64,000 bases of DNA from Dyadobacter jejuensis (GTDB lineage Bacteria > Bacteroidota > Bacteroidia > Cytophagales > Spirosomataceae), in NCBI RefSeq assembly GCF_003149085.1, contig NZ_QGDT01000009.1:166092-230091 (forward strand). The letters run 5' to 3'. The notes under the pieces were generated by a model. The model was not told the origin of the DNA. It ran no database searches and worked only from the letters and a program-made list of their open reading frames with translations. This document shows, piece after piece, positions 7,645 to 15,667 of the stretch; position 1 is the first letter of the stretch; the number at the start of each line of letters is the position of its first letter. The position numbers and the translations under genes are program-made.

Positions 7645-10600
7645 CTACTCAATTACAACGCATTCGCCATTTTTGACTTCCTGTTCTACTTTCTTATATT
7701 TCACGTCGCGCAATACCCGGCCATCGCGATATTGAACAGAAACTTTTTGATTTCTGTCTGCAATTTTTTCAGCCTTAACAGGCTGGGCTTTGGTGGTATT
7801 TTCCATTGGAGGAAGCTGTCCATTCGCCGTTTCTGAAGCTATATCCTCCTCCCGATTGGTGTGCAACTCGGGGGTGGGGGCTTGTCTACGGACCTGTTGG
7901 GGCACTGCCGTGGCCGGTGCTGCTTCTTCCTGAGGGATATCGGCGCGCATCAAGAAGGCGATCATATCGAAGTTCACCTTGCTCAAGAAGCGCTTAAACA
8001 ACTCCACGGACTCGAATTTATAAATCAATAAAGGATCCTTTTGTTCGAAGACGGCATTCTGAACCGATTGCTTGAGATCGTCCATCTCCCTGAGGTGTTC
8101 CTTCCACTCCTGGTCGATCAGCGAAAGTACGATCGCCTTCTCCATCTCCCGGGTGATCTCCTTACCAGCTGTTTCAATGGCCTTTTCTAACTTCACCACC
8201 ACGCCAGTCTGCCGAACGCCATCCGAGAATGGGATCATAATTTCGGTAATGGTGCCTCCTCTTTCTTGATAAATGGAGTTTAGGACTGGCAGGGCCTTAT
8301 CGGCAATGTTTTGATTTTTGTCCTGATAGTGCTTCTCTGCGGCTTGATATAGGCGACTTAACCGATCGTTGGTCTTTAACCCAGCAAACTCGGCTTCGGA
8401 GAAGGGCAACTCAATGCCTAAGGTCGTAATAGAGGCCAGTTCTAGGCTGCTGTAATTTTCGGAAACCGACACGATCTCCTCACAAACGTCGTAGAGGGTA
8501 TTGGCGATGTCTACCGCTAGTCGTTCTCCAAATAGCGCATTCTTCCTTCTGGTATAGATGGCATCCCTCTGGTAATTCATCACGTCGTCATATTCTAGAA
8601 GACGCTTACGCATACCAAAGTTATTTTCCTCCACTTTTTTCTGAGCCCGTTCAATGGACTTGGTAATCATGCTACTTTGTATCACCTCTCCTTCTTCGAG
8701 GCCCATCCGGTCCATCACCTTGGCCATCCGGTCGGAGCCAAACAGACGCATGAGGTTATCTTCCAAAGATACGAAGAACTGCGACGAACCAGGGTCGCCT
8801 TGGCGTCCCGCCCGTCCCCTGAGCTGGCGATCGACCCGGCGGCTTTCATGACGCTCGGTACCAATAATCGCCAAACCACCCGCAGCCTTTACATCGGGCA
8901 ATAGCTTAATATCGGTACCACGACCGGCCATGTTGGTGGCGATAGTCACCGTGCCTGGCTGCCCTGCTACGGCTACTACCTCTGCCTCGCGCTGGTGCTG
9001 CTTGGCATTCAGTACCTGATGCGGTATTTTCCGCAAGGTGAGCATCCGACTGATAATCTCTGAGTTTTCTACCGAAGTAGTACCCACCAATACGGGTCTG
9101 CCTTGCTGTACCAATTCGACGATCTCGTCGGTCACGGCATTGTATTTCTCCCGTACCGACCGATATACCTTATCTTCCTCATCTTTACGTACCACCGGTA
9201 CATTGGTAGGAATGGACACTACATCCAATTTATAGATCTCCCAGAATTCCCCCGCTTCCGTTTCGGCAGTACCCGTCATACCCGCCAATTTATGGTACAT
9301 CCTGAAATAATTTTGCAGGGTTACCGTGGCATAGGTTTGGGTGGCATCTTCCACCCGTACATTTTCCTTGGCTTCTATGGCTTGGTGCAGTCCATCCGAA
9401 TACCGGCGTCCATCCATGATACGCCCCGTCTGTTCGTCGACGATCTTCACCTTGCTATCCATAATCACATACTCTACGTCTTTCTCAAAGAGCGTAAAGG
9501 CTTTTAATAGCTGATTGACGGTGTGGATCCTAGCCGTTTTAACGGAATAATCGCGTATAAGGGCTTCCTTTTCGATGATACGCTCCTGTTCGCTGAGCTC
9601 GGTATTTTTCTCGATCGCATCCAGATCCACCGCTATGTCGGGCAGGATAAAGAAATTAGTCTCTTCCGACTCTCCAGTAAGGAAATCGATCCCCTTTTCG
9701 GTAAGCTCTATGCTGTTATGTCTTTCATCGATGGTAAAGTAAAGAGGCTCATCGGCCACGGGCATCAATTTTTGGTTCTCGGCCAAATAGATCCCTTCCG
9801 ACTCTTGCATCAGGGCTTTAATCCCCCCTTCACTCAAATACTTAATTAAGGGCTTGTACTTAGGCATCCCTCTATGGGCCCTGAATAAGGCTAAAGCCCC
9901 TTCTTTCTTATCTCCAGCATTTATTTTTTTCTTAGCCTCATTTAGCAGCTCCATGGCCAGTTTTTTCTGGGCTTCCACGATCTTGGCTACCCTAGGCTTC
10001 AAGAGGATGTATTCCTGCTCGTCGCCACGGGGTACGGGTCCACTAATGATCAGGGGGGTACGGGCATCATCGATCAGTACGGAATCGACCTCATCGACCA
10101 TGGCAAAATGGTGCTTGCGCTGAACCAATTCCTCCGGCGTACGTGACATATTGTCACGCAGGTAATCGAAACCAAACTCATTATTGGTACCGTAGGTGAG
10201 GTCGGCTCTATAGGCATTGCGGCGAGCCTCGGTATTGGGTTGGTGCAAATCGATACAATCCACACGCATTCCATGAAACTCGAAAAGGGGCGCATTCCAC
10301 TCCGCATCACGCTTTGCTAGGTAGTCATTGACGGTGACGATATGTACCCCTTGTCCGGCGAGGGCATTCAAGAAGGCTGGCAATGTAGCCACCAAAGTCT
10401 TTCCTTCACCAGTGGCCATCTCGGCGATTTTACCCTGGTGCAATACCAACCCACCTATCAGCTGCACATCGTAATGTTGCATGCTCCAGCGTATCGGCTG
10501 GCCGATCACATTCCAGGTAGTTGCCCACCGGGCCGTATCTCCTTCAATGGTGATATGTGACTTCTTGGTCGCTATTTCCCTGTCGAAGTACGTAGCCGTA

Positions 10601-10983
10601 ACTTCCAGGCTCTCATTTTCCTTAAAACGCCTGGCAGTTTCTTTGACGATAGCGAAGGCCTGGGGCAAAATATCCAACAGTATTACCTCCAATTCCTTAT
10701 CCCGATCCTTGGTAAGGGCATCCACTTGCTTGAAGATGGACTCCTTGGTATCCACATTGGCTTCTGCCCCTGCCTGCTGCTTAAGCTCCTCGATTTGCGC
10801 ATCGATGGCTTTGAGCTGAGTGGCAATATGGGCTTTCAAAGCCGTAGCGCTGTCCCTTAATTCGTCGTGCGACAAGGCGGTTAATTTGGCGTATTCCGCA
10901 TTGATCTTGTCCACGTAAGGGGTTAGCTCTTTGAGATCCCGTTCCGATTTGGTACCAAAAATCTTCGAAAATATTTTAAACAT
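7645..10983 (-). CDS. secA: preprotein translocase ATPase SecA
   Basis: SecA drives proteins through SecYEG with ATP. This 1112-residue protein has the long Bacteroidota form, with insertions relative to the roughly 900-residue E. coli protein. Visible motifs are Walker A GEGKTLVATLPAFLNAL (near residue 190), VTVNDYLAKRDAEW, the DEAD-like box MVDEVDSVLIDDARTPLIISG, GMTGTAETEAGEFWEIY, NMAGRGTDIKL and GRAGRQGDPGSSQFF. The C-terminus has a Pro/Gln-rich linker and no Cys-rich zinc motif (it ends KNGECVVIE). A -7-like TACATTTG element lies on the minus strand at 11084-11091, about 100 bases upstream. A terminator follows the gene. Confidence 0.97.
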   Translation of the reverse strand: MFKIFSKIFGTKSERDLKELTPYVDKINAEYAKLTALSHDELRDSATALKAHIATQLKAIDAQIEELKQQAGAEANVDTKESIFKQVDALTKDRDKELEVILLDILPQAFAIVKETARRFKENESLEVTATYFDREIATKKSHITIEGDTARWATTWNVIGQPIRWSMQHYDVQLIGGLVLHQGKIAEMATGEGKTLVATLPAFLNALAGQGVHIVTVNDYLAKRDAEWNAPLFEFHGMRVDCIDLHQPNTEARRNAYRADLTYGTNNEFGFDYLRDNMSRTPEELVQRKHHFAMVDEVDSVLIDDARTPLIISGPVPRGDEQEYILLKPRVAKIVEAQKKLAMELLNEAKKKINAGDKKEGALALFRAHRGMPKYKPLIKYLSEGGIKALMQESEGIYLAENQKLMPVADEPLYFTIDERHNSIELTEKGIDFLTGESEETNFFILPDIAVDLDAIEKNTELSEQERIIEKEALIRDYSVKTARIHTVNQLLKAFTLFEKDVEYVIMDSKVKIVDEQTGRIMDGRRYSDGLHQAIEAKENVRVEDATQTYATVTLQNYFRMYHKLAGMTGTAETEAGEFWEIYKLDVVSIPTNVPVVRKDEEDKVYRSVREKYNAVTDEIVELVQQGRPVLVGTTSVENSEIISRMLTLRKIPHQVLNAKQHQREAEVVAVAGQPGTVTIATNMAGRGTDIKLLPDVKAAGGLAIIGTERHESRRVDRQLRGRAGRQGDPGSSQFFVSLEDNLMRLFGSDRMAKVMDRMGLEEGEVIQSSMITKSIERAQKKVEENNFGMRKRLLEYDDVMNYQRDAIYTRRKNALFGERLAVDIANTLYDVCEEIVSVSENYSSLELASITTLGIELPFSEAEFAGLKTNDRLSRLYQAAEKHYQDKNQNIADKALPVLNSIYQERGGTITEIMIPFSDGVRQTGVVVKLEKAIETAGKEITREMEKAIVLSLIDQEWKEHLREMDDLKQSVQNAVFEQKDPLLIYKFESVELFKRFLSKVNFDMIAFLMRADIPQEEAAPATAVPQQVRRQAPTPELHTNREEDIASETANGQLPPMENTTKAQPVKAEKIADRNQKVSVQYRDGRVLRDVKYKKVEQEVKNGECVVIE

Positions 10984-11176
10984 GATCTTCCTATATTGAA
11001 TTTATATCGTCCTTGAAATTTAAATTATCAGTCCCACAATCCACAAAATGCCAGATTGTCAGCAAAGTTGCTAAAAAGCTTTACAAATGTAATCCATTGG
11101 AAATAGTATTTTATACCCCGCTTTATTAAACCTTCATTAAAGACGGCGCCTCCTACCCATAGGATACGCCTGAGGG

Positions 11177-11365
11177 CTAGGCTAACTCGCAGTTTTTTTC
11201 ATTAAAAAATTTGATATCCCCGGTCTCCTCATTCCTACATTTCACCTTGCCCGTAATTTTGACGCTAGCTCCTTTAGGTATTTTCTCATGGGCCAATATC
11301 ACCCAAACCTCGGGGTCATTCTTAACCCGTACCCGCACTCGGTCATTAAATTTTTGAATCGCCAT
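11177..11365 (-). CDS. small conserved-looking protein of unknown function
   Basis: The frame runs from 11455, but the stretch coding for the first 30 residues is AT-rich and looks like leader sequence. I therefore prefer the internal Met at 11365, giving 62 residues starting MAIQKFNDRVRVRVK. The remainder alternates short beta-strand-like segments (DPEVWVILAH, ASVKITGKVKC, DIKFFNEKNCELA), which could be a small beta-barrel, but I recognise no family. It is a single gene upstream of secA on the same strand. The longer start at 11455 cannot be excluded. Confidence 0.45.
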   Translation of the reverse strand: MAIQKFNDRVRVRVKNDPEVWVILAHEKIPKGASVKITGKVKCRNEETGDIKFFNEKNCELA

Positions 11366-11656
11366 CTGATCTAATAGGTATATATAAGTTTCAAATTTAC
11401 CAAATTTAACTTTACAGCCACTAAAATACGGCCGATTCCCCCGAACAAAATCCAATAGCCACCCCGCTTATCCATAACGCTAATGTGATGCTTACCAGTA
11501 TTGAAGCCCCAAAACCGTCTTCGACAATTCCTTAGAAAACCTATCTCATCGCCTTTCTACCGTTTCTCCTGCTTTAGAACCATCTGTACCTTTATATATG
11601 CACTACCATGCAATACATAGTACCTTTGAGACATCAAAACAAAAAATCAATTAGCC

Positions 11657-11893
11657 ATGAACAACAACAAGTTATATCGAAACACCCACCAAAAAATTTT
11701 AGGAGGCGTCGCCTCTGGCCTTGCCGATTATTTCAATATCGACACCGTTTTTATCAGGGTATTATTCGTGCTAGGCATCTTTATTCCTGCCCCCCTCCCC
11801 ATCGTGATCGTCTATATCGCATTTTGGATACTCATGCCCGATATCGCTAAGAAGCCCAAGGAATTAACAGAACATACCTGCGGCGGTATTTAG
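11657..11893 (+). CDS. PspC domain membrane protein
   Basis: This 78-residue protein consists almost wholly of a PspC domain. The N-terminal KLYRNTHQKILGGVASGLADYFNID motif region is followed by two hydrophobic segments (FIRVLFVLGIFIPAP and IVIVYIAFWILMP). PspC proteins take part in envelope stress responses (phage-shock type); no pspA or pspB lies beside it. The short polar tail ends CGGI. Confidence 0.85.
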   Translation: MNNNKLYRNTHQKILGGVASGLADYFNIDTVFIRVLFVLGIFIPAPLPIVIVYIAFWILMPDIAKKPKELTEHTCGGI

Positions 11894-12003
11894 AACTGCC
11901 GACACTTATGAGGAAGCCATAATGCAAGTCGATACAGAAATCCCGGACCGGTAGAAAACGTTTTCCACCGGTTTGTTGTTTTCAAGTTATTCACTAATTT
12001 TAC

Positions 12004-12025
12004 AATAGTATGCTAGCATACTATT
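12004..12025. promoter_or_regulatory. perfect 22-bp palindrome, operator-like, upstream of the thiolase gene
   Basis: The core AGTATGCTAGCATACT is extended by AAT/ATT on the two sides to a perfect 22-bp palindrome. It lies 43 bases before the thiolase start. Two close relatives occur before the acyl-CoA dehydrogenase gene (18560-18575 and 18610-18625). This fits the operator of a TetR-type fatty-acid regulator that is not encoded in this window. Confidence 0.6.
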
Positions 12026-12067
12026 TGTAGTATTAGGCATTTCCAGAACCATTATCCCCATAAGAAT

Positions 12068-13246
12068 ATGAACGCATACATTGTTTCAGGTTACCGTACG
12101 GCGGTCGGCAAGGCCAACAAAGGTGGTTTTCGATTTACCCGCCCCGACGATCTAGGTGCTAGGGTCATTAAGCATATATTGGCACAATTACCCGAGCTGG
12201 ACCCTAAGCGGATCGACGACGTGATCGTGGGCAATGCCGTACCAGAAGCCGAACAAGGCATGCAAATGGGCAGGTATGTGGCACTTCTAGCCTTACCCGA
12301 GCAGGTATCTGGGATTACTATTAACCGGTATTGTGGCTCCGGGGTAGAAGCCATTGCTATGGCAGCCGCGCGAATACACGCCGGCTTAGCCGACTGTATC
12401 ATAGCCGGAGGCACGGAGTCCATGTCGATGGTGCCTACTATGGGCTGGAAAACGGCCCTCAACTACGATATTGCCAAATCCAACCCCGACTACTACCTGA
12501 GTATGGGCCTTACGGCCGAGCAAGTGGCCAAAGACTTCAAAATAGACCGGGAAAGGCAGGATGCCTTCTCCTACAGCTCGCATCAGAAAGCATTAAATGC
12601 TCAAGAGCAGGGTTATTTTGATAGTGGTATCGTTCCAATAACGGTAGAAGAGACCTACTTCGATCCACTGACTGGGAAGAAAAAGACGAGAGAAAATATT
12701 ATTAGCCAAGACGAAGGCCCCCGAGCCGATACCACCCTCCAGGCATTGGCCAATTTGAGACCGGTGTTTGCGGCGGGAGGCTCTGTAACTGCGGGTAATT
12801 CATCACAAACCTCAGATGGTGCAGCTTTTGTGGCTGTTATGTCCGAGGCCATGGTAGCGGAGCTCGGGCTTAAGCCAGTTGCCCGAATGTTAGCTTATGC
12901 CACGGCGGGGGTAGAACCGCGTATTATGGGGATAGGTCCCGTAGCCGCCATTCCAAAGGCCCTAAAACAGGCCGGTCTACAACTGAACCAAATAGAACAA
13001 ATAGAATTGAATGAAGCATTTGCCGCTCAATCCTTGGCGGTCATCCAAGAGCTTGGTATAGACCCTGACCTGGTGAACCCCAACGGCGGGGCTATAGCCC
13101 TGGGCCATGCGCTGGGATCTACTGGCGCCCGGCTCACCGTACAGCTCCTCAATGAAATGCGCCGTCGCGACCAAAAATATGGGATGGTAACTGCCTGCGT
13201 GGGAGGAGGACAGGGAGTGGCCGGAATTTTTGAAAGGTTAAACTAG
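12068..13246 (+). CDS. acetyl-CoA C-acyltransferase (thiolase)
   Basis: This 392-residue thiolase cleaves 3-ketoacyl-CoA (or condenses acyl-CoAs) in the cytoplasm. The nucleophilic Cys lies in [12 protein letters not shown] near residue 88, the catalytic His in [19 protein letters not shown] near 350, and the second Cys in [14 protein letters not shown] near 378. Length and motifs match FadA/AtoB-type enzymes; a degradative role in beta-oxidation is likely because its upstream operator is shared with the acyl-CoA dehydrogenase gene at 18663. It is monocistronic, with a hairpin directly after it. Confidence 0.93.
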   Translation: MNAYIVSGYRTAVGKANKGGFRFTRPDDLGARVIKHILAQLPELDPKRIDDVIVGNAVPEAEQGMQMGRYVALLALPEQVSGITINRYCGSGVEAIAMAAARIHAGLADCIIAGGTESMSMVPTMGWKTALNYDIAKSNPDYYLSMGLTAEQVAKDFKIDRERQDAFSYSSHQKALNAQEQGYFDSGIVPITVEETYFDPLTGKKKTRENIISQDEGPRADTTLQALANLRPVFAAGGSVTAGNSSQTSDGAAFVAVMSEAMVAELGLKPVARMLAYATAGVEPRIMGIGPVAAIPKALKQAGLQLNQIEQIELNEAFAAQSLAVIQELGIDPDLVNPNGGAIALGHALGSTGARLTVQLLNEMRRRDQKYGMVTACVGGGQGVAGIFERLN

Positions 13247-13273
13247 CCTAGGCTCAAAAACTAACCATCAAAT

Positions 13274-13311
13274 AATCTCCGTGTAAGTAATTTATAGCTT
13301 ACACGGAGATT
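13274..13311 (+). terminator. hairpin terminator after the thiolase gene
   Basis: The arms AATCTCCGTGTAAG and CTTACACGGAGATT form a perfect 14-bp stem with a 10-nt loop, followed by TTCCTATTTTT. A TATTTTTG -7-like element for the next gene begins at 13316. Confidence 0.65.
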
Positions 13312-13350
13312 TTCCTATTTTTGCCCTTCCACCGAAAAGGTCATAATTAA

Positions 13351-14355
13351 ATGGATGTATCCATCATCATTGTAAACTATCGCACACCTCAGCTAATTAT
13401 CAATTGCTTAAAGTCTGTCTATCAACACACCACCAATCTCCAATTTGAGGTTATTGTAGTCGATAACGACCCAGAAAATGGCGGCCAAAACTTAGTACAG
13501 GCCGAATTCCCCGGGGTTCGGTGGATCAATATGGAGCAGAATGTGGGCTTTGGCATCGCTAATAATAGAGGGATGGAGCTGGCTACAGGCAAATACCTCC
13601 TCTTGCTCAATGCCGACACTTTACTAGTCGACCCGGTGATTGAGACCTTTTATGATCGGATGGAAAGCCGCCCCGATATCATAGCAGCCGGTGCCATGCA
13701 ATACTATGCCGACCATACCCCCATTCCCTATCACTCGAGCTTCAATGCCATCCATAAAACCATGTATCTGGTACCCCCAGGCGCACTTTTCACCCGTTTA
13801 TTGGACAGGCTATTCCCTGAGCCCCAATACCAGGACCCCAATGAATGCGATTGGCTGGTAGGCGCCTTTATCTTTCTAAGAAGCAACGGCTTCGCCCAAA
13901 CGGGGGGCTTCGATGAGAACTTCTTTATGTATGGCGAGGATGTAGAGTGGTGTAAACGACTCGGGCAACTGGGTAAAATATATTATTTTAAGGATTGCAA
14001 ATTCCTCCATTTAGAGAACAACAACCCCTTCCGACGCACCGATATCAGCTGGATTAACCGATTTGGCACCCAAATGCAGGTCTCTAACTTACTATGGGTG
14101 CGCAAGCAATTTGGCCCATTCACCTTCTTGTTTTTGATGCTACATTATTTAAGTATGATTCCAGTTATTTATATTTGGAAAATCGTTCTGAATATACGTA
14201 TGGGCAAAAAACCTTTCGGTGAGCTCCGCCAACAAGGTCTTTATACCAAGAAAGTCATGGTGATGACGCGCTATTTCTGGAAAATCCTGCTGAATAAGCG
14301 TTATCTTTTTAAGATTTTACCTTCCGAAAATATCGATTTACAGGCTCGTTTATGA
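13351..14355 (+). CDS. glycosyltransferase family 2
   Basis: This 334-residue GT-A fold glycosyltransferase opens with DVSIIIVNYRTPQLIINCLKSVY. The nucleotide-sugar/metal site is VVVDNDPE and LLLNADTLL, and the catalytic-region motif is FMYGEDVEWCKRLGQLGKI. It resembles rhamnosyltransferase-like GT2 proteins of cell-surface polysaccharide synthesis. A hydrophobic segment near residues 255-275 could attach it to the inner membrane. It overlaps the next glycosyltransferase gene by 4 bases, so the two are translated from one message. Confidence 0.9.
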   Translation: MDVSIIIVNYRTPQLIINCLKSVYQHTTNLQFEVIVVDNDPENGGQNLVQAEFPGVRWINMEQNVGFGIANNRGMELATGKYLLLLNADTLLVDPVIETFYDRMESRPDIIAAGAMQYYADHTPIPYHSSFNAIHKTMYLVPPGALFTRLLDRLFPEPQYQDPNECDWLVGAFIFLRSNGFAQTGGFDENFFMYGEDVEWCKRLGQLGKIYYFKDCKFLHLENNNPFRRTDISWINRFGTQMQVSNLLWVRKQFGPFTFLFLMLHYLSMIPVIYIWKIVLNIRMGKKPFGELRQQGLYTKKVMVMTRYFWKILLNKRYLFKILPSENIDLQARL

Positions 14356-15494
14356 AAGAAAAAATACGTATTCTATTTTTCACCCCCTATGCATCCAGAA
14401 CGGGTTCGGAGGTGATGCTATGGTATATATTCAAGCACTTCGACCGTAGTAAGTTCGAAATGGGGGTGGTCAGCTTTAGAAAGGGCGAATTGGTGGATGA
14501 ACTCCCTGCCGATGTGGCCTTTTACCACGTACCCGACCATTACTCCCTTACCCAGAAATTGGCCTTTCACTTGGGATGGAACCCCACTATTCAAGGAATT
14601 AAGGCCGCAGCCAAGGATTTCAAGGCCGACTTCTGGTATGTCAACACCATCATGCTCCCCTTTGTGGTGGAACAAGCCCGAGAGCTCAATATTCCCTGCG
14701 TTACCCATGTGCATGAATTGGGCCATACCTTCGCCTCATCCAGCAAGGTTAATTTTAAAAACCTAATCGAATACTCCGATTTGCTGGTAGGCTGCTCCCA
14801 AATAGTCTGTGACATTTTGGAAGAACTTGGGGCCAAAAACATAAAAAAACTGTATTCCTTCGTTGACCTAGAGGCCATACAAACGAACCCCGAAAACGCT
14901 GTAGCGATTAGAAAGAAGTTAGGGGCCAAAGCAACGGATTTTATCTGGATTATGTCGGGCACCAGTTCGGAACGAAAAGGCTTCGACCTGCTTCCGGAGT
15001 TGGCACAAAAACTACCCGCCGACAGTACGCTACACCTGGTATGGGTAGGGCGGCTCCTAGACGATGGACTCACCTACTGGGTTCAAAAAAGCTGCGAGTC
15101 GATCCAACATATCAATATCCACCTGGTAGGCGCACAGCATAACGACTATTACAACTACTTGGCCGCCGCCGATGGCTTTATGATGACCTCGCGCCAGGAG
15201 CCCTTTGGCTTGGTGATGGTGGAGGCGGCATGGCTGGGCAAGCCCATCGTAGCCTTCGAAAGCGGTGGACCTCAGGAGTTTATCAACGAAAAAACTGGAT
15301 CCTTAATCCCCTGCTTCGATACGGCACTATTTGCCGATGAGATGATCAGATGGAGGGCAAACATCCATGACTACGACGCCGAGTCTAGCAAGCGGCATTG
15401 CATTCCCTTTGGTACCACTGCCGGAATGGCCAATTGGTGTGAGATGATGGAAACCTTTTATAACCAGAAAATAGTTGCCACCGAACCTTCCTGA
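14352..15494 (+). CDS. glycosyltransferase family 4
   Basis: This 380-residue GT-B fold enzyme has an N-terminal Rossmann-like domain (IRILFFTPYASRTGSEVMLW) and a C-terminal GT1 domain (WIMSGTSSERKGFDLLPELA, and the E-x7-E signature EPFGLVMVEAAWLGKPIVAFESGG). It probably transfers a sugar from an NDP- donor in surface glycan assembly together with the overlapping GT2. The start is set by the ATGA overlap with the upstream stop. Confidence 0.9.
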   Translation: MKEKIRILFFTPYASRTGSEVMLWYIFKHFDRSKFEMGVVSFRKGELVDELPADVAFYHVPDHYSLTQKLAFHLGWNPTIQGIKAAAKDFKADFWYVNTIMLPFVVEQARELNIPCVTHVHELGHTFASSSKVNFKNLIEYSDLLVGCSQIVCDILEELGAKNIKKLYSFVDLEAIQTNPENAVAIRKKLGAKATDFIWIMSGTSSERKGFDLLPELAQKLPADSTLHLVWVGRLLDDGLTYWVQKSCESIQHINIHLVGAQHNDYYNYLAAADGFMMTSRQEPFGLVMVEAAWLGKPIVAFESGGPQEFINEKTGSLIPCFDTALFADEMIRWRANIHDYDAESSKRHCIPFGTTAGMANWCEMMETFYNQKIVATEPS

Positions 15495-15667
15495 CGTGGT
15501 CAGAAGCAAGGGATGCTACTGCATGCTGCAGGGCTTGGGCTTTTATAAAACAGGCACTAAAATAAAACCCTCACTATTGCGTATTAAACTGGGAGTCTTG
15601 GGCTTCTACTATGCAAACATGGCCTCTAAGCATGGAGTAGCCGTCCGATTATCTATTATCTGTCTTT